7,636 nt of DNA from Gammaproteobacteria bacterium (GTDB lineage: Bacteria > Gemmatimonadota > Gemmatimonadetes > Longimicrobiales > Gaopeijiaceae). Positions within the stretch are counted from its first letter, which is position 1; every line of letters begins with the position of its first letter. The notes beneath the pieces are model-generated. The model was not told the DNA's origin. It saw nothing but the letters and a program-made list of their open reading frames with translations, and made no database searches. Shown here in pieces: positions 1 to 6,819 of this stretch. The translations under genes and the position numbers were made by a program. The stretch is taken from NCBI GenBank assembly GCA_009843625.1, contig VYDD01000230.1:1-7636 (forward strand). Reading direction: 5' to 3'.

Positions 1-1006
1 CGATGCCCGAGGCGCGGGGGGAAGTGGAAGGAGTGTCGGCCGCGAGGCTGCCGACGCGCGCCCGGAGCCGAAGCAGCGCCGGGCGGATGCAGTGGGGCTC
101 CTGGCCGAGCGAGCGCTGGCTGCGGGGTTCGGAGGTGGCGAGCGCCGCGAATCGGAAGGCGATGTAGATGAGGTGGGTGGCGACCTCGATGAACTGGATG
201 GTGCTCAGACCACCGAATCCAATGCAGCCCTGCGGGGAGTGCCCGCGGAAACGCGGGGAGCCAACGCGGAGAATGCGGGGAACACGTCAGCCCGCGTCGG
301 GTCCGGCACCCGGGCGGAGCGCTACCAGGTCATGGTCCACTGCGATGCCGCAACGCTCGCGGCCGAAGGCGAGCCCGGGCGCTCGGATCTGGACGGGATT
401 CGCGTTTCCGCGGAGACGTCGCGGCGCATGGCGTGCGACGCCGCAGTCGTCGCGATGGTCCACGCGAAGGACGGCTCGATGCTGAACGTGGGGCGCCGGA
501 CGCGCACCATTCCGCCGCACATCCGCCGAGCGCTGGAGGAGCGGGACCGGGGATGCCGCTTTCCCGGGTGTGGCTGCCGGTTCACCGAGGCGCATCACGT
601 GAAGCACTGGGCCGACGGGGGCGAGACGAGCCTCGGGAACACGTTGCTCCTCTGCCGGCGGCATCACCGCGCCGTTCACGAGGGGCGGGTCAAGGTATCC
701 GTGAACAGTGACGGGACGGTGCTGTTCTTCACGCCCAAGGGGAGGATGTTGGTGGATGCGCCGAGCAGGCCCAAAGCGGCTCGTGGTGGCGAGAGACCGG
801 GCTTGCCGCCAGTCCCATCGGGTCATCCAGGCGCCCCGGCCGAGGCGTCGGTTGCGAGCTTGCCGGTCCCAACGGTCCATGCCGGCGCCCCGGCGCAAGG
901 CGATGGCATCACGCTCTCAAACGGGGCCGCGCTCTACCTCGATTCGGAGATACCGTGGGAGATCGAGGCCGCTGCGCGGGAGGCGATGGAAGAGTCTCTG
1001 GAGTGA
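1..1006 (+). CDS. DUF222-type HNH endonuclease, 5'-truncated by the window edge
   Basis: The sequence shows an open frame from base 2 to the TGA at 1004-1006 (334 visible residues). A GTG at 92 could be read as a start. However, the codons before it continue a family-like stretch (RRADAVGLLAERALAAG across the GTG), so the true start is outside the window. Counting from base 2, the HNH domain covers about residues 183-232: C185 and C190 (CRFPGC), HH at 198-199, N213, C218, HH at 221-222 and H226. These fit a metal-binding C-x4-C...C-x2-H set plus the His-Asn-His catalytic core. Proteins with DUF222 followed by HNH are a known family of presumed metal-dependent DNA nucleases, often multicopy; their biological role is unsettled. 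A low-complexity linker (about residues 45-105) precedes a conserved part of the domain. A Pro/Ala-rich tail after residue 245 ends in an acidic segment. The gene stands alone and converges on the receptor gene. The family call is firm; the function is inferred. Confidence 0.9.
   Translation, partial: DARGAGGSGRSVGREAADARPEPKQRRADAVGLLAERALAAGFGGGERRESEGDVDEVGGDLDELDGAQTTESNAALRGVPAETRGANAENAGNTSARVGSGTRAERYQVMVHCDAATLAAEGEPGRSDLDGIRVSAETSRRMACDAAVVAMVHAKDGSMLNVGRRTRTIPPHIRRALEERDRGCRFPGCGCRFTEAHHVKHWADGGETSLGNTLLLCRRHHRAVHEGRVKVSVNSDGTVLFFTPKGRMLVDAPSRPKAARGGERPGLPPVPSGHPGAPAEASVASLPVPTVHAGAPAQGDGITLSNGAALYLDSEIPWEIEAAAREAMEESLE
801..893 (+). repeat. imperfect internal duplication in the HNH protein tail
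   Basis: Two related stretches, about 801-840 and 858-893, both begin GCTTGCCG and end GGCGCCCCGGC. They encode LPPVPSGHPGAPAEA and LPVPTVHAGAPAQ in the Pro/Ala-rich tail. This looks like a short diverged in-frame duplication in a disordered linker; low-complexity drift is an alternative. Confidence 0.4.
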
Positions 1007-1040
1007 GTCTGGCTCTCGCCCTCCCCCGCGCGACGGAGCC

Positions 1041-1114
1041 GGAAAACGCGGCGGGACTGGAAAAACGCGGCGGGACTGGAGAACGCGACAGACCTGGACA
1101 ACGCGAGGGGCAGT
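1041..1114. repeat. degenerate 18-19 bp tandem repeat, about four units, between convergent genes
   Basis: Units begin at 1041 (18 bp), 1059 (19 bp), 1078 (18 bp) and 1096 (about 18 bp), with approximate consensus GGAnAACGCGnCGGGACT. The first two differ only by one extra A; the third and fourth are more diverged. The array lies in the 121-bp gap between the HNH stop and the receptor stop. It has no spacers, no clear dyad and no T-tract, so it is neither a CRISPR array nor an obvious intrinsic terminator. Its function is unknown. Confidence 0.7.
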
Positions 1115-1127
1115 CCGCCGCCTCAGC

Positions 1128-4014
1128 TTACCAGCTGTAGCCGAGTCGCGTGTAGTAGAAGCCGCCGTTGAAGCCGAACGGCGTGAACTGGCCGAAGCGG
1201 TTGCCGACGCCGGCCGCGGCGCCCGGATACTCCTCGGGGTAGGTGTTGAGCAGGTTCTGGGCACCGGCCGTGAGCGTCCAGCGCTCGGCCAGCTTTCGGG
1301 ACGCCTCCACATCGAAGAGGATGCGGGCCGGGTAGTCGATGGTGTTTTCCGGATCCGACTCGTAGTAGGGCTGCTCGCCGTCGAAGTAGCCGCCCCAGTA
1401 GCTGGCGCGCACCAGGAAGCGGGATCCGCCGGGGAAGGCGTGATTCATGGCGAGGTTGCCGCGCACGCCGGGAAGTCCCTGCTCGAGTATGCGGATCCGG
1501 TGCGAGGTGAGGGTCTTCGGGTTGAAATCCGTCACCGTGGTCCGGGTCCAGTTCCACGCGCTGCTGAAGGTTGTGGTGGAACCGCCCGCTCCCCGAACAT
1601 CGTACGCGCCCACCAGGTCGATGCCGTCCGTCCGGGTCGCGAAGTCGTTGATGAAGAAGCGGAAGCGCGCGAGCACGCCGCCCGGCCGGATGATGTCCTG
1701 GGCGATGAGCTGTTCGATCTCCGCCGGGGTGAGCTCCCGGTCGGCGCTGGTCGTCAGGCGGTCCGAAACCCTGACCTGGAAGAAGTCCAGCGAAAGGCTG
1801 AACGGGCCATCGTCGTACACCGTCCCAAGGGCCAGGCTGACGGATGTCTCCGGCTTGAGCGGCTCGCCGCCGAATTCCCTCGCCAGGGGTGACGTCGACG
1901 GAATCGTGCCGTTGTTGGTCAGGTCCATGATGGCGGGATCGTAGATCGTCGAGATGTTGAACGCGTTCTGCTGTCCCGGCGAGGGGGCGCGGAAACCGGT
2001 GCTGACGCTGGCTCGGAGCCCAAGCTTCTCCGACGCGCTCACGCGTCCCGCGAGCTTCCCGTTGACCGTCGTCCCGAAGTCCGAGAACCGCTCGACGCGG
2101 CCCGCCGCACCGAATGTCCAGGCGCCCTCGGGTTCACGGACCTCCAGGTCGCCGTAGGCGGCGAAGTTGTTCCGGTTCCAGGCTCCCTCGGTAAGGGGTC
2201 CGAATCCGGTGAACCCGTTGGAGCCGGGGGTGAATCCCTGCGACGCGAGCGGGCCCTCGGTCCACGATTCCGTGCTGCCCCGGATGATCTCGAAGCGCTC
2301 GTTGCGCCACTCGGCGCCGCCGGCGAGGTTGGTCCGCTCATCGAGGGCGTAGGACAGGTCGACGTTGAAGTTGGTCTCCTGCTGATCGTAGATCCCCGGG
2401 TTGAACCAGGGCGTACAGGGTTGATCCGGCACCACGAAGGAGATCTTCCGACTGGCGTCGGCGCAGGGCTGGTCGGGTCCCAGCGAGGCGTTCACCGTGT
2501 TGTACATGTAGAAGTCGAGATTGGACCTGCCCCAGGACGCGCTCGCGTCCCAGCTCAGATCGCCATCGGCGCCCTTCAGCCCCGCCACCGCAGAGGCGTC
2601 GAGGAGGTAGGAGCCGAACTGCGGAGTGAATCCTCCGGGGAAGAGCTTCTGGAAGGTGAAGCAGTCGGGATCGGAGAGGACCTGGTCGAAGGCCCGCTGG
2701 TCGAGCACGACGCCATCGTCGTCGACCCGCACCTCGGGACAGCCCGCCGATCCGTCCAGCACGCCGTCGCGTGCGTCGAGCATGTCGCCGATGAGGAGGA
2801 TCCTCTGGCCGTCCGCGTTCCTCGTCCCGAACACCCCGCTGCGGGTGCCCGGGTTGCGGAAGTAGAAGCCGCCCTCGACCTGCTTGCTCACGTAGTTGCC
2901 GTGGGAATAGAGCTGCAGGTTGTCGTTGAACAGATACCCCATGTTCGCCCACAGCTTGAGCTCGTTGGACACTTGGGGGGCGCCCCAGACCTGCGCCGGC
3001 ACGCGGACGCTCGAGTTCCCCGACGCCAGCAGCGCCAGGGCGTCGTTGCGCTGCGTGCTGCGGTCGGTGGGATTGGCGTTGCCGTACTCGCCGGTCAGGT
3101 TCAGGAAGCCGGCTTCTCCGAGCGGCAGGCCCACGTTGCCGGACAGTGTGTACACCTCGCCATCCCCGGGGAACGTGCCCTCCTCGAACGGTTCGCTGGT
3201 CTCCCCCAGGGCGTACCCGCCGGTCTTGAAGTCGATGGAGCCGCCGGAGCGGTCGTTTTTGAGGACGAAGTTCACGACGCCTGCGATCGCGTCGGAGCCG
3301 TACTGGGCGGAGGCGCCGTCGCGCAGGACCTCGGCCTGCTGCAGCACCAGCCCCGGGATGAGCGCGATGTCAGGGCCCTGCGAGCCGTCGGAGAGGCCGT
3401 TGCCGTACCAGGTGATGACCGCCCCGCGATGGCGCCGTTTCCCGTTGACCAGGACGAGGGTGTGGTCCGGGGCCAGGCCGCGGAGGTTCGCGGGCCGCAC
3501 GAAGGTGGCCGCATCGCTGATGGGCTGAATATTGACGTTGAACGACGGAACCACGTTGCGCAGCAGGTTGGCGAAGTCGGTGTCGCCCCTGCTGCAGAAT
3601 CTCCGCGGCGGGAATCACGTCGACGGGGACGGGCGACTCCGTTACGGTGCGGGGCCGCGCGCGGCTCCCGACCGCGACCACGCCCTCGACTTCGAGCACC
3701 GTCTCGGTGAGCACGACGTTCAGCGTGGTGGGCTGGCCGTCCGCGATGGTCACCTGCCGCCGTTCGGTCTCGTAGCCGATCAGCACCACCACTACTTCGT
3801 GGATTCCCGCCGGGATGGGCTCGACCTGGTAGGTGCCGTCGGCGCCGGTTATCGTCCCGATGTTCAGGCCGGCCAGGCTGACCTGGGCTCCCGCGATGGC
3901 AATGCCCGAGCCGGCCAGCGTGACCGTTCCCCGCAAAGTTCCCTGCGCGGTGGCCGGACCGGCGTGCGCGAGGGCGAAGAACACGGCGATGGCTGCTGCT
4001 CTCATCATGGTCAC
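1128..4014 (-). CDS. TonB-dependent outer-membrane receptor with carboxypeptidase-regulatory-like N-domain, one frameshift
   Basis: This is an outer-membrane beta-barrel transporter expected to be energised by TonB-ExbBD; its substrate is unknown. Residues 1-24 are a signal peptide (MTMMRAAAIAVFF...ATAQ). Residues 25-105 are a beta-sandwich carboxypeptidase-regulatory-like domain (GTVTLAGSGIAIAGAQVSL, ADGTYQVEPIPAG, LIGYE). The plug starts near 110 (VVAVGSRAR, PVPVDVIPA) and includes LVLVNGKRRHRG and DGASAQYGSDAIAGVVNF near residue 232. The barrel runs from about 255 and ends in an aromatic beta-signal (YYTRLGYSW). Residues 1-143 are in one frame and the rest in another. An extra base in the C4 run at 3586-3589 breaks EILQQG from DTDFANLLRN, and removing it gives 961 aa, a normal length. 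The start is GTG at 4014, overlapping the upstream stop; ATGs at 4008 and 4005 are alternatives. No other stop interrupts the gene, so it may be intact in the organism. As written, the product would be truncated. Confidence 0.93.
4011..4014 (-). other. GTGA start/stop overlap coupling binding protein to receptor
   Basis: The binding-protein stop TGA (4013-4011) overlaps the receptor's likely GTG start (4014-4012). This arrangement usually means translational coupling within one mRNA. No strong Shine-Dalgarno sequence is seen just upstream, which fits reinitiation, although ATG 4008 or 4005 could be the real start. Confidence 0.6.
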
Positions 4015-5445
4015 ACCACGCCGAATTTGGCTTGCCAGTTGTCGAGAAGCGCGAAGTGGTCACCGTCGGCAACGGTATAGTAGACTCTCTGCATCCCCTG
4101 CCGGCGATTGGGTCCGAACGACACCGATTCGCCGATTCCCAGGGGGAAGTTGCGGACGGTGAATACCGCCTCCTCCAATCGGGACCGGTCCGGGCGCGCG
4201 CCCAGGCGCCGCAGGATTTCCGTCATCAGTTTCGCGTTGAGGAACCCCTCCAGGCTGACAAAGCCGCGGGCAAGGGGTTGATACGATTCGCCCTGGGCGA
4301 GTTTCTCGAGATCGTCGGGCAGACTGAGGGTCGTACTGGAACATCAGCCGATGGTACTCGTTCACGGACGGGAAGGTAGCGTCGTCGAAGGCGGGCACGA
4401 CCTGTGAATTGACCAGGTACCGTGTGTACGAATCCGGGTCGGAGCGTCTCTCGCGCAGGACCCGTTGCAGGTTCTCGCTCCCCACGAACGACAGGTTGGC
4501 CACCGGAACGTGCAGCCCCAGATCGACGGCGTCGCGCGCGAAGGCGGCACACGCGGCGTAGGCCCCGATACAGATCACGGCGTCCGGCGACCCGGCCCTC
4601 AGGATCTCCACCTGGCGCCTCATGCTCGCGCCGAACGGGGTGCCGCGGGTGTAGGTGGCCTCGCCCGCGATTGTCTCTCCGTGCCGTGCCAGCGCCTCGC
4701 GCACTCCGGCCCAGCCGCTTCGCCCGTACGCGTCGATCTGATAGAAGACCGCCACGCGCCGGCGTCCGATGCGGACGAAATTGTCGACCAGCCCGGCCGT
4801 CTCCTGCCGGTAGGAGGCGCGCAGGTTGAAGGCGAACTCGCCGTAGGGCGGTTCGCGCTGCGGCTCCGCTCCGGTGAATGGGAAGAAGAGGTAGACCTGC
4901 CGGTCGCTGAATCTCTTCAGCAGCGGCAGCACCCGGGTGACGGTCGGCGTGCCGACGTACCCGAAGAGCAGGAAGACGTCGTCGTCCTGCATGAGCCGGA
5001 GGGTGTTCGCGACGCACCTATCGGGCTGGTATCCGTCGTCGTAGAGCTTGAGGACGATCCGGCGGCCGTTTACTCCTCCATTGTCATTGACGTAGCTGAA
5101 CCAGGCCATCGCGCCGCGATACAGCTCCGTGCCCAGACCGCGAGACGGGCCCGAAAACGCGGCCGACACGCCGAGCACGATGTCATCGGCCTGCTTGACG
5201 ACGTTGCGGCGGCTCCGGCGAATGGACGGGGCGGAAGCGGCCAGCGGCTTCGCGAAGGGAGCGGCGGCCAGCGCGGCGCACCCGGATCGCAGGAGCGATC
5301 GACGGGTGAGAACGTGCGAACTGCGCGGGGTTCCGCTGGAGACGGGGGTACCGGGGTCCTCACCCGATCGGGCCACAGTCACACTCTTGTCCCGCCGCCG
5401 AATCATGCGAGATGCCGCTCTTTGGTTTGTCCGGTACGGGCTCAT
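4011..5445 (-). CDS. Tat-exported ABC-type substrate-binding protein (Peripla_BP_6 / LivJ-like), one frameshift
   Basis: This is a periplasmic type-I solute-binding protein of the branched-chain amino acid/amide class; the ligand cannot be read from sequence. A twin-arginine signal (TRRSLLR, residues 47-53) is followed by an Ala-rich segment and a likely AxA cleavage site near 70-73. The mature part opens with the family hallmark: IVLGVSAAFSGPSRGLG (89-105), GAMAWF..VNDNGGVNGRRI (111-130), YDDGYQP (135-141) and FGYVGTPTV (161-169). The second lobe starts near 216. The reading frame shifts at 4326-4329, after FQYDP (residue 373). Skipping one base restores LPDDLEKLAQGE and a typical C-terminus (SVSFGPNRRQGMQRVYYTV...LLDNW), about 477 aa in total. 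The start is uncertain: ATG at 5445 gives a long pre-Tat extension, and ATG at 5406 is an alternative. It forms an operon with the downstream receptor. No ABC permease or ATPase is present in the window. Confidence 0.88.
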
Positions 5446-5502
5446 TTAGGTCGCCCCGGGACCCATCCCCCACTGCCCAGCCTCCAGCGTACTCATTGTT
5501 CT

Positions 5503-5530
5503 ATTATGCCGCAACCGACAGAGTGGGCAA
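5503..5530 (-). promoter_or_regulatory. sigma70-like promoter for the binding-protein/receptor operon
   Basis: On the - strand, TTGCCC (5530-5525, 4/6 match to TTGACA) is followed after 16 bp by CATAAT (5508-5503, 5/6 match to TATAAT). Transcription would start near 5496, leaving a leader of about 50 nt before ATG 5445. The surrounding 5490-5600 stretch is visibly richer in A/T than the neighbouring genes. Promoter prediction by eye in an unidentified phylum is tentative. Confidence 0.5.
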
Positions 5531-5582
5531 CCGTGTCAGGGTATTCGTGCGACCGACAAAAACGCGCAATCAGGACGACGTT

Positions 5583-5597
5583 ATTGTCACTATCAAT
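5583..5597. promoter_or_regulatory. short inverted repeat upstream of the promoter, possible operator
   Basis: ATTG and CAAT arms flank a 7-bp centre (ATTGTCACTATCAAT), about 55 bp upstream of the -35 element. The position would suit an activator site, but 4-bp arms are short enough to occur by chance. Confidence 0.15.
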
Positions 5598-5687
5598 GAG
5601 ACCTCTGCAGCACAGGCGGGGTCACGCGCAGTCTCCTCGCGCGGCGCTCTCTATGCTTGCATCCTCCGAGAGCGAGACGAACTGGAA

Positions 5688-6809
5688 TCAGTCCTCGGCT
5701 TCCTCCGCGTGGCTCCGCGCGATCCGGTCCAGTCTGGGCTGGATGGACGACATCACCGCCGCGAACAGGACCAGCGCCCAGCCCACCGAGAGGATCAGGT
5801 GCGCGCCCACAAGCGCGCGGGCGGCGACCGATACCGGGACGATGGCCGCATAGTCCTGGGCGAGGGCGTTGAAGAACGCGAACGAAAGCCAGTCGATGAC
5901 CCCGGTTCCGGCGCTGGAGAACGCCCCGGGCTGGAAGCGCTCCAGCATGCCGTAGAATCCGGCAAAGAGGACGATGATGGTCAGATACCCGACCGCGAAT
6001 CCGCCGATAGGCACCCACATGACGCGCAGGTAGTCGGCGAGCCGGGCGTACACGCGCAGGCGCGGCTGGAGCCAGCGGGTGACGGCGCGTCCCAGAAGAA
6101 ATACGGCCCCTGGATACACCAACGCTCCCCAGAACAGCAACGAGGCGATCCCGCCGATCAATCGGATGCCCGACAATCCGCCGACTTCGTCAATTCTGCC
6201 GATCGCAGCCAGATAGACCAGCAAGGCAACCGGCAACGCAGCCCCCAGAACCAGCATCCACGGAGGACGGGTGCCGCGCCACCCCTCGCGGCGGTGGCTC
6301 AGGAGGCCTGCCAGGAGCGCAACCCAAGGCATCGCAAGGACGGGCACGACCAGGGCTGCCCCGCCAAAGGACAAGATTCCCTCTGCACGGACGGCGGACA
6401 AAATGCCCAGCGCAACCCAGCCCGGGAAAAAACCCAGGGTCAGCAGGACGGCCATGATGAACGTCTCGCGGCACACATCCCGATAGCCGGAGAGGGACGA
6501 CCCGCCCAGACCATCGATCATGCCGATTGCCAGGGCAAGAGCCGGCACACCGAGCACTCCTACGCCGTTGCCGGGAATCAAGCCCGCGATAAGCGCGACG
6601 GTGATCCCGACCACCGAGCCGATCAGGATGCCGGTCCACGCCCCGCCCCGCGCGCCTCCGCGAAGGCCGACGCCCACCCCGACCGCGAGCCCGCAGCCCG
6701 CTCCCATCAGAACATCGGGGTGGATTCCCGTGATCGCGTACCCGAAGGGCACGACGACGAGAGCGATGGCAGCTGCGATACGGAGCCCACGCCAGATTGT
6801 AGCGCGCAT
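5688..6809 (-). CDS. polytopic membrane protein with channel-pore-like C-terminus, complete (373 aa)
   Basis: I do not recognise a named family. About ten hydrophobic segments are visible, roughly at residues 9-30, 33-50, 58-78, 84-98, 117-137, 151-171, 183-203, 217-240, 267-287 and 331-353. The N-terminal third is Gly-rich. A conserved cytosolic-looking patch, GGSSLSGYRDVCRETF (102-117), and HRREGW (172-177) link helices. The C-terminal 110 residues resemble a two-helix ion-channel pore module: helix 267-287, an amphipathic DWLSFAFF segment (306-313), a loop ALAQDYAAIVPVS (315-327), AR at 330-331, then a final helix. In K+ channels of the Ion_trans_2 type this loop carries TxGYGD; here that filter is absent. 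The ATG at 6809 is preceded by a purine-rich ribosome site and lies 10 bp after the paralogue's stop, so the two are probably co-transcribed. The coding call is firm; channel-like function is conjecture. Confidence 0.85.
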   Translation of the reverse strand: MRATIWRGLRIAAAIALVVVPFGYAITGIHPDVLMGAGCGLAVGVGVGLRGGARGGAWTGILIGSVVGITVALIAGLIPGNGVGVLGVPALALAIGMIDGLGGSSLSGYRDVCRETFIMAVLLTLGFFPGWVALGILSAVRAEGILSFGGAALVVPVLAMPWVALLAGLLSHRREGWRGTRPPWMLVLGAALPVALLVYLAAIGRIDEVGGLSGIRLIGGIASLLFWGALVYPGAVFLLGRAVTRWLQPRLRVYARLADYLRVMWVPIGGFAVGYLTIIVLFAGFYGMLERFQPGAFSSAGTGVIDWLSFAFFNALAQDYAAIVPVSVAARALVGAHLILSVGWALVLFAAVMSSIQPRLDRIARSHAEEAED

Positions 6810-6819
6810 TCCCTTCCCC
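6810..6819 (-). promoter_or_regulatory. strong purine-rich ribosome-binding site in the 10-bp intergenic spacer
   Basis: The whole spacer between the paralogue's TGA (6822-6820) and the ATG at 6809 reads GGGGAAGGGA on the - strand. Together with the GA of the stop codon it gives GAGGGG about 6 bases from the ATG. It supports 6809 as the start and a common mRNA for both membrane-protein genes. Confidence 0.7.

Noticed and set aside
92..94. GTG as start of the HNH gene
   Set aside because: The frame is open upstream and encodes family-like residues, so the gene begins before the window.
1041..1114. CRISPR-like array
   Set aside because: Units are directly adjacent, without spacers, and too short.
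1124..1137. CAGCT/AGCTG hairpin at the receptor stop
   Set aside because: Only a 5-bp stem, partly within the coding end, with no T-tract.
708..1892. 394-aa + strand frame spanning the HNH tail, the repeat and the receptor 3' end
   Set aside because: It crosses two recognisable genes in wrong frames and has low-complexity Arg-rich content; no evidence of coding.
2421..3710. 429-aa open frame on the + strand
   Set aside because: It is antisense to the receptor gene, whose translation shows clear plug and barrel motifs; the + frame shows none.
3586..4329. Programmed ribosomal frameshifting in the two frameshifted genes
   Set aside because: No classical slippery heptamer plus downstream structure is evident, and neither family is known for recoding; mutation or sequence error is simpler.
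5278..5280. Lipoprotein cysteine in the binding protein (C56)
   Set aside because: It directly follows the RR motif (LLRSGC) and precedes the hydrophobic stretch, so it is not in a lipobox position.
5645..5674. CGCTCTC/GAGAGCG hairpin after the 373-aa gene as intrinsic terminator
   Set aside because: The 7-bp stem has a 16-nt loop and no following T-tract on the - strand; evidence too weak.
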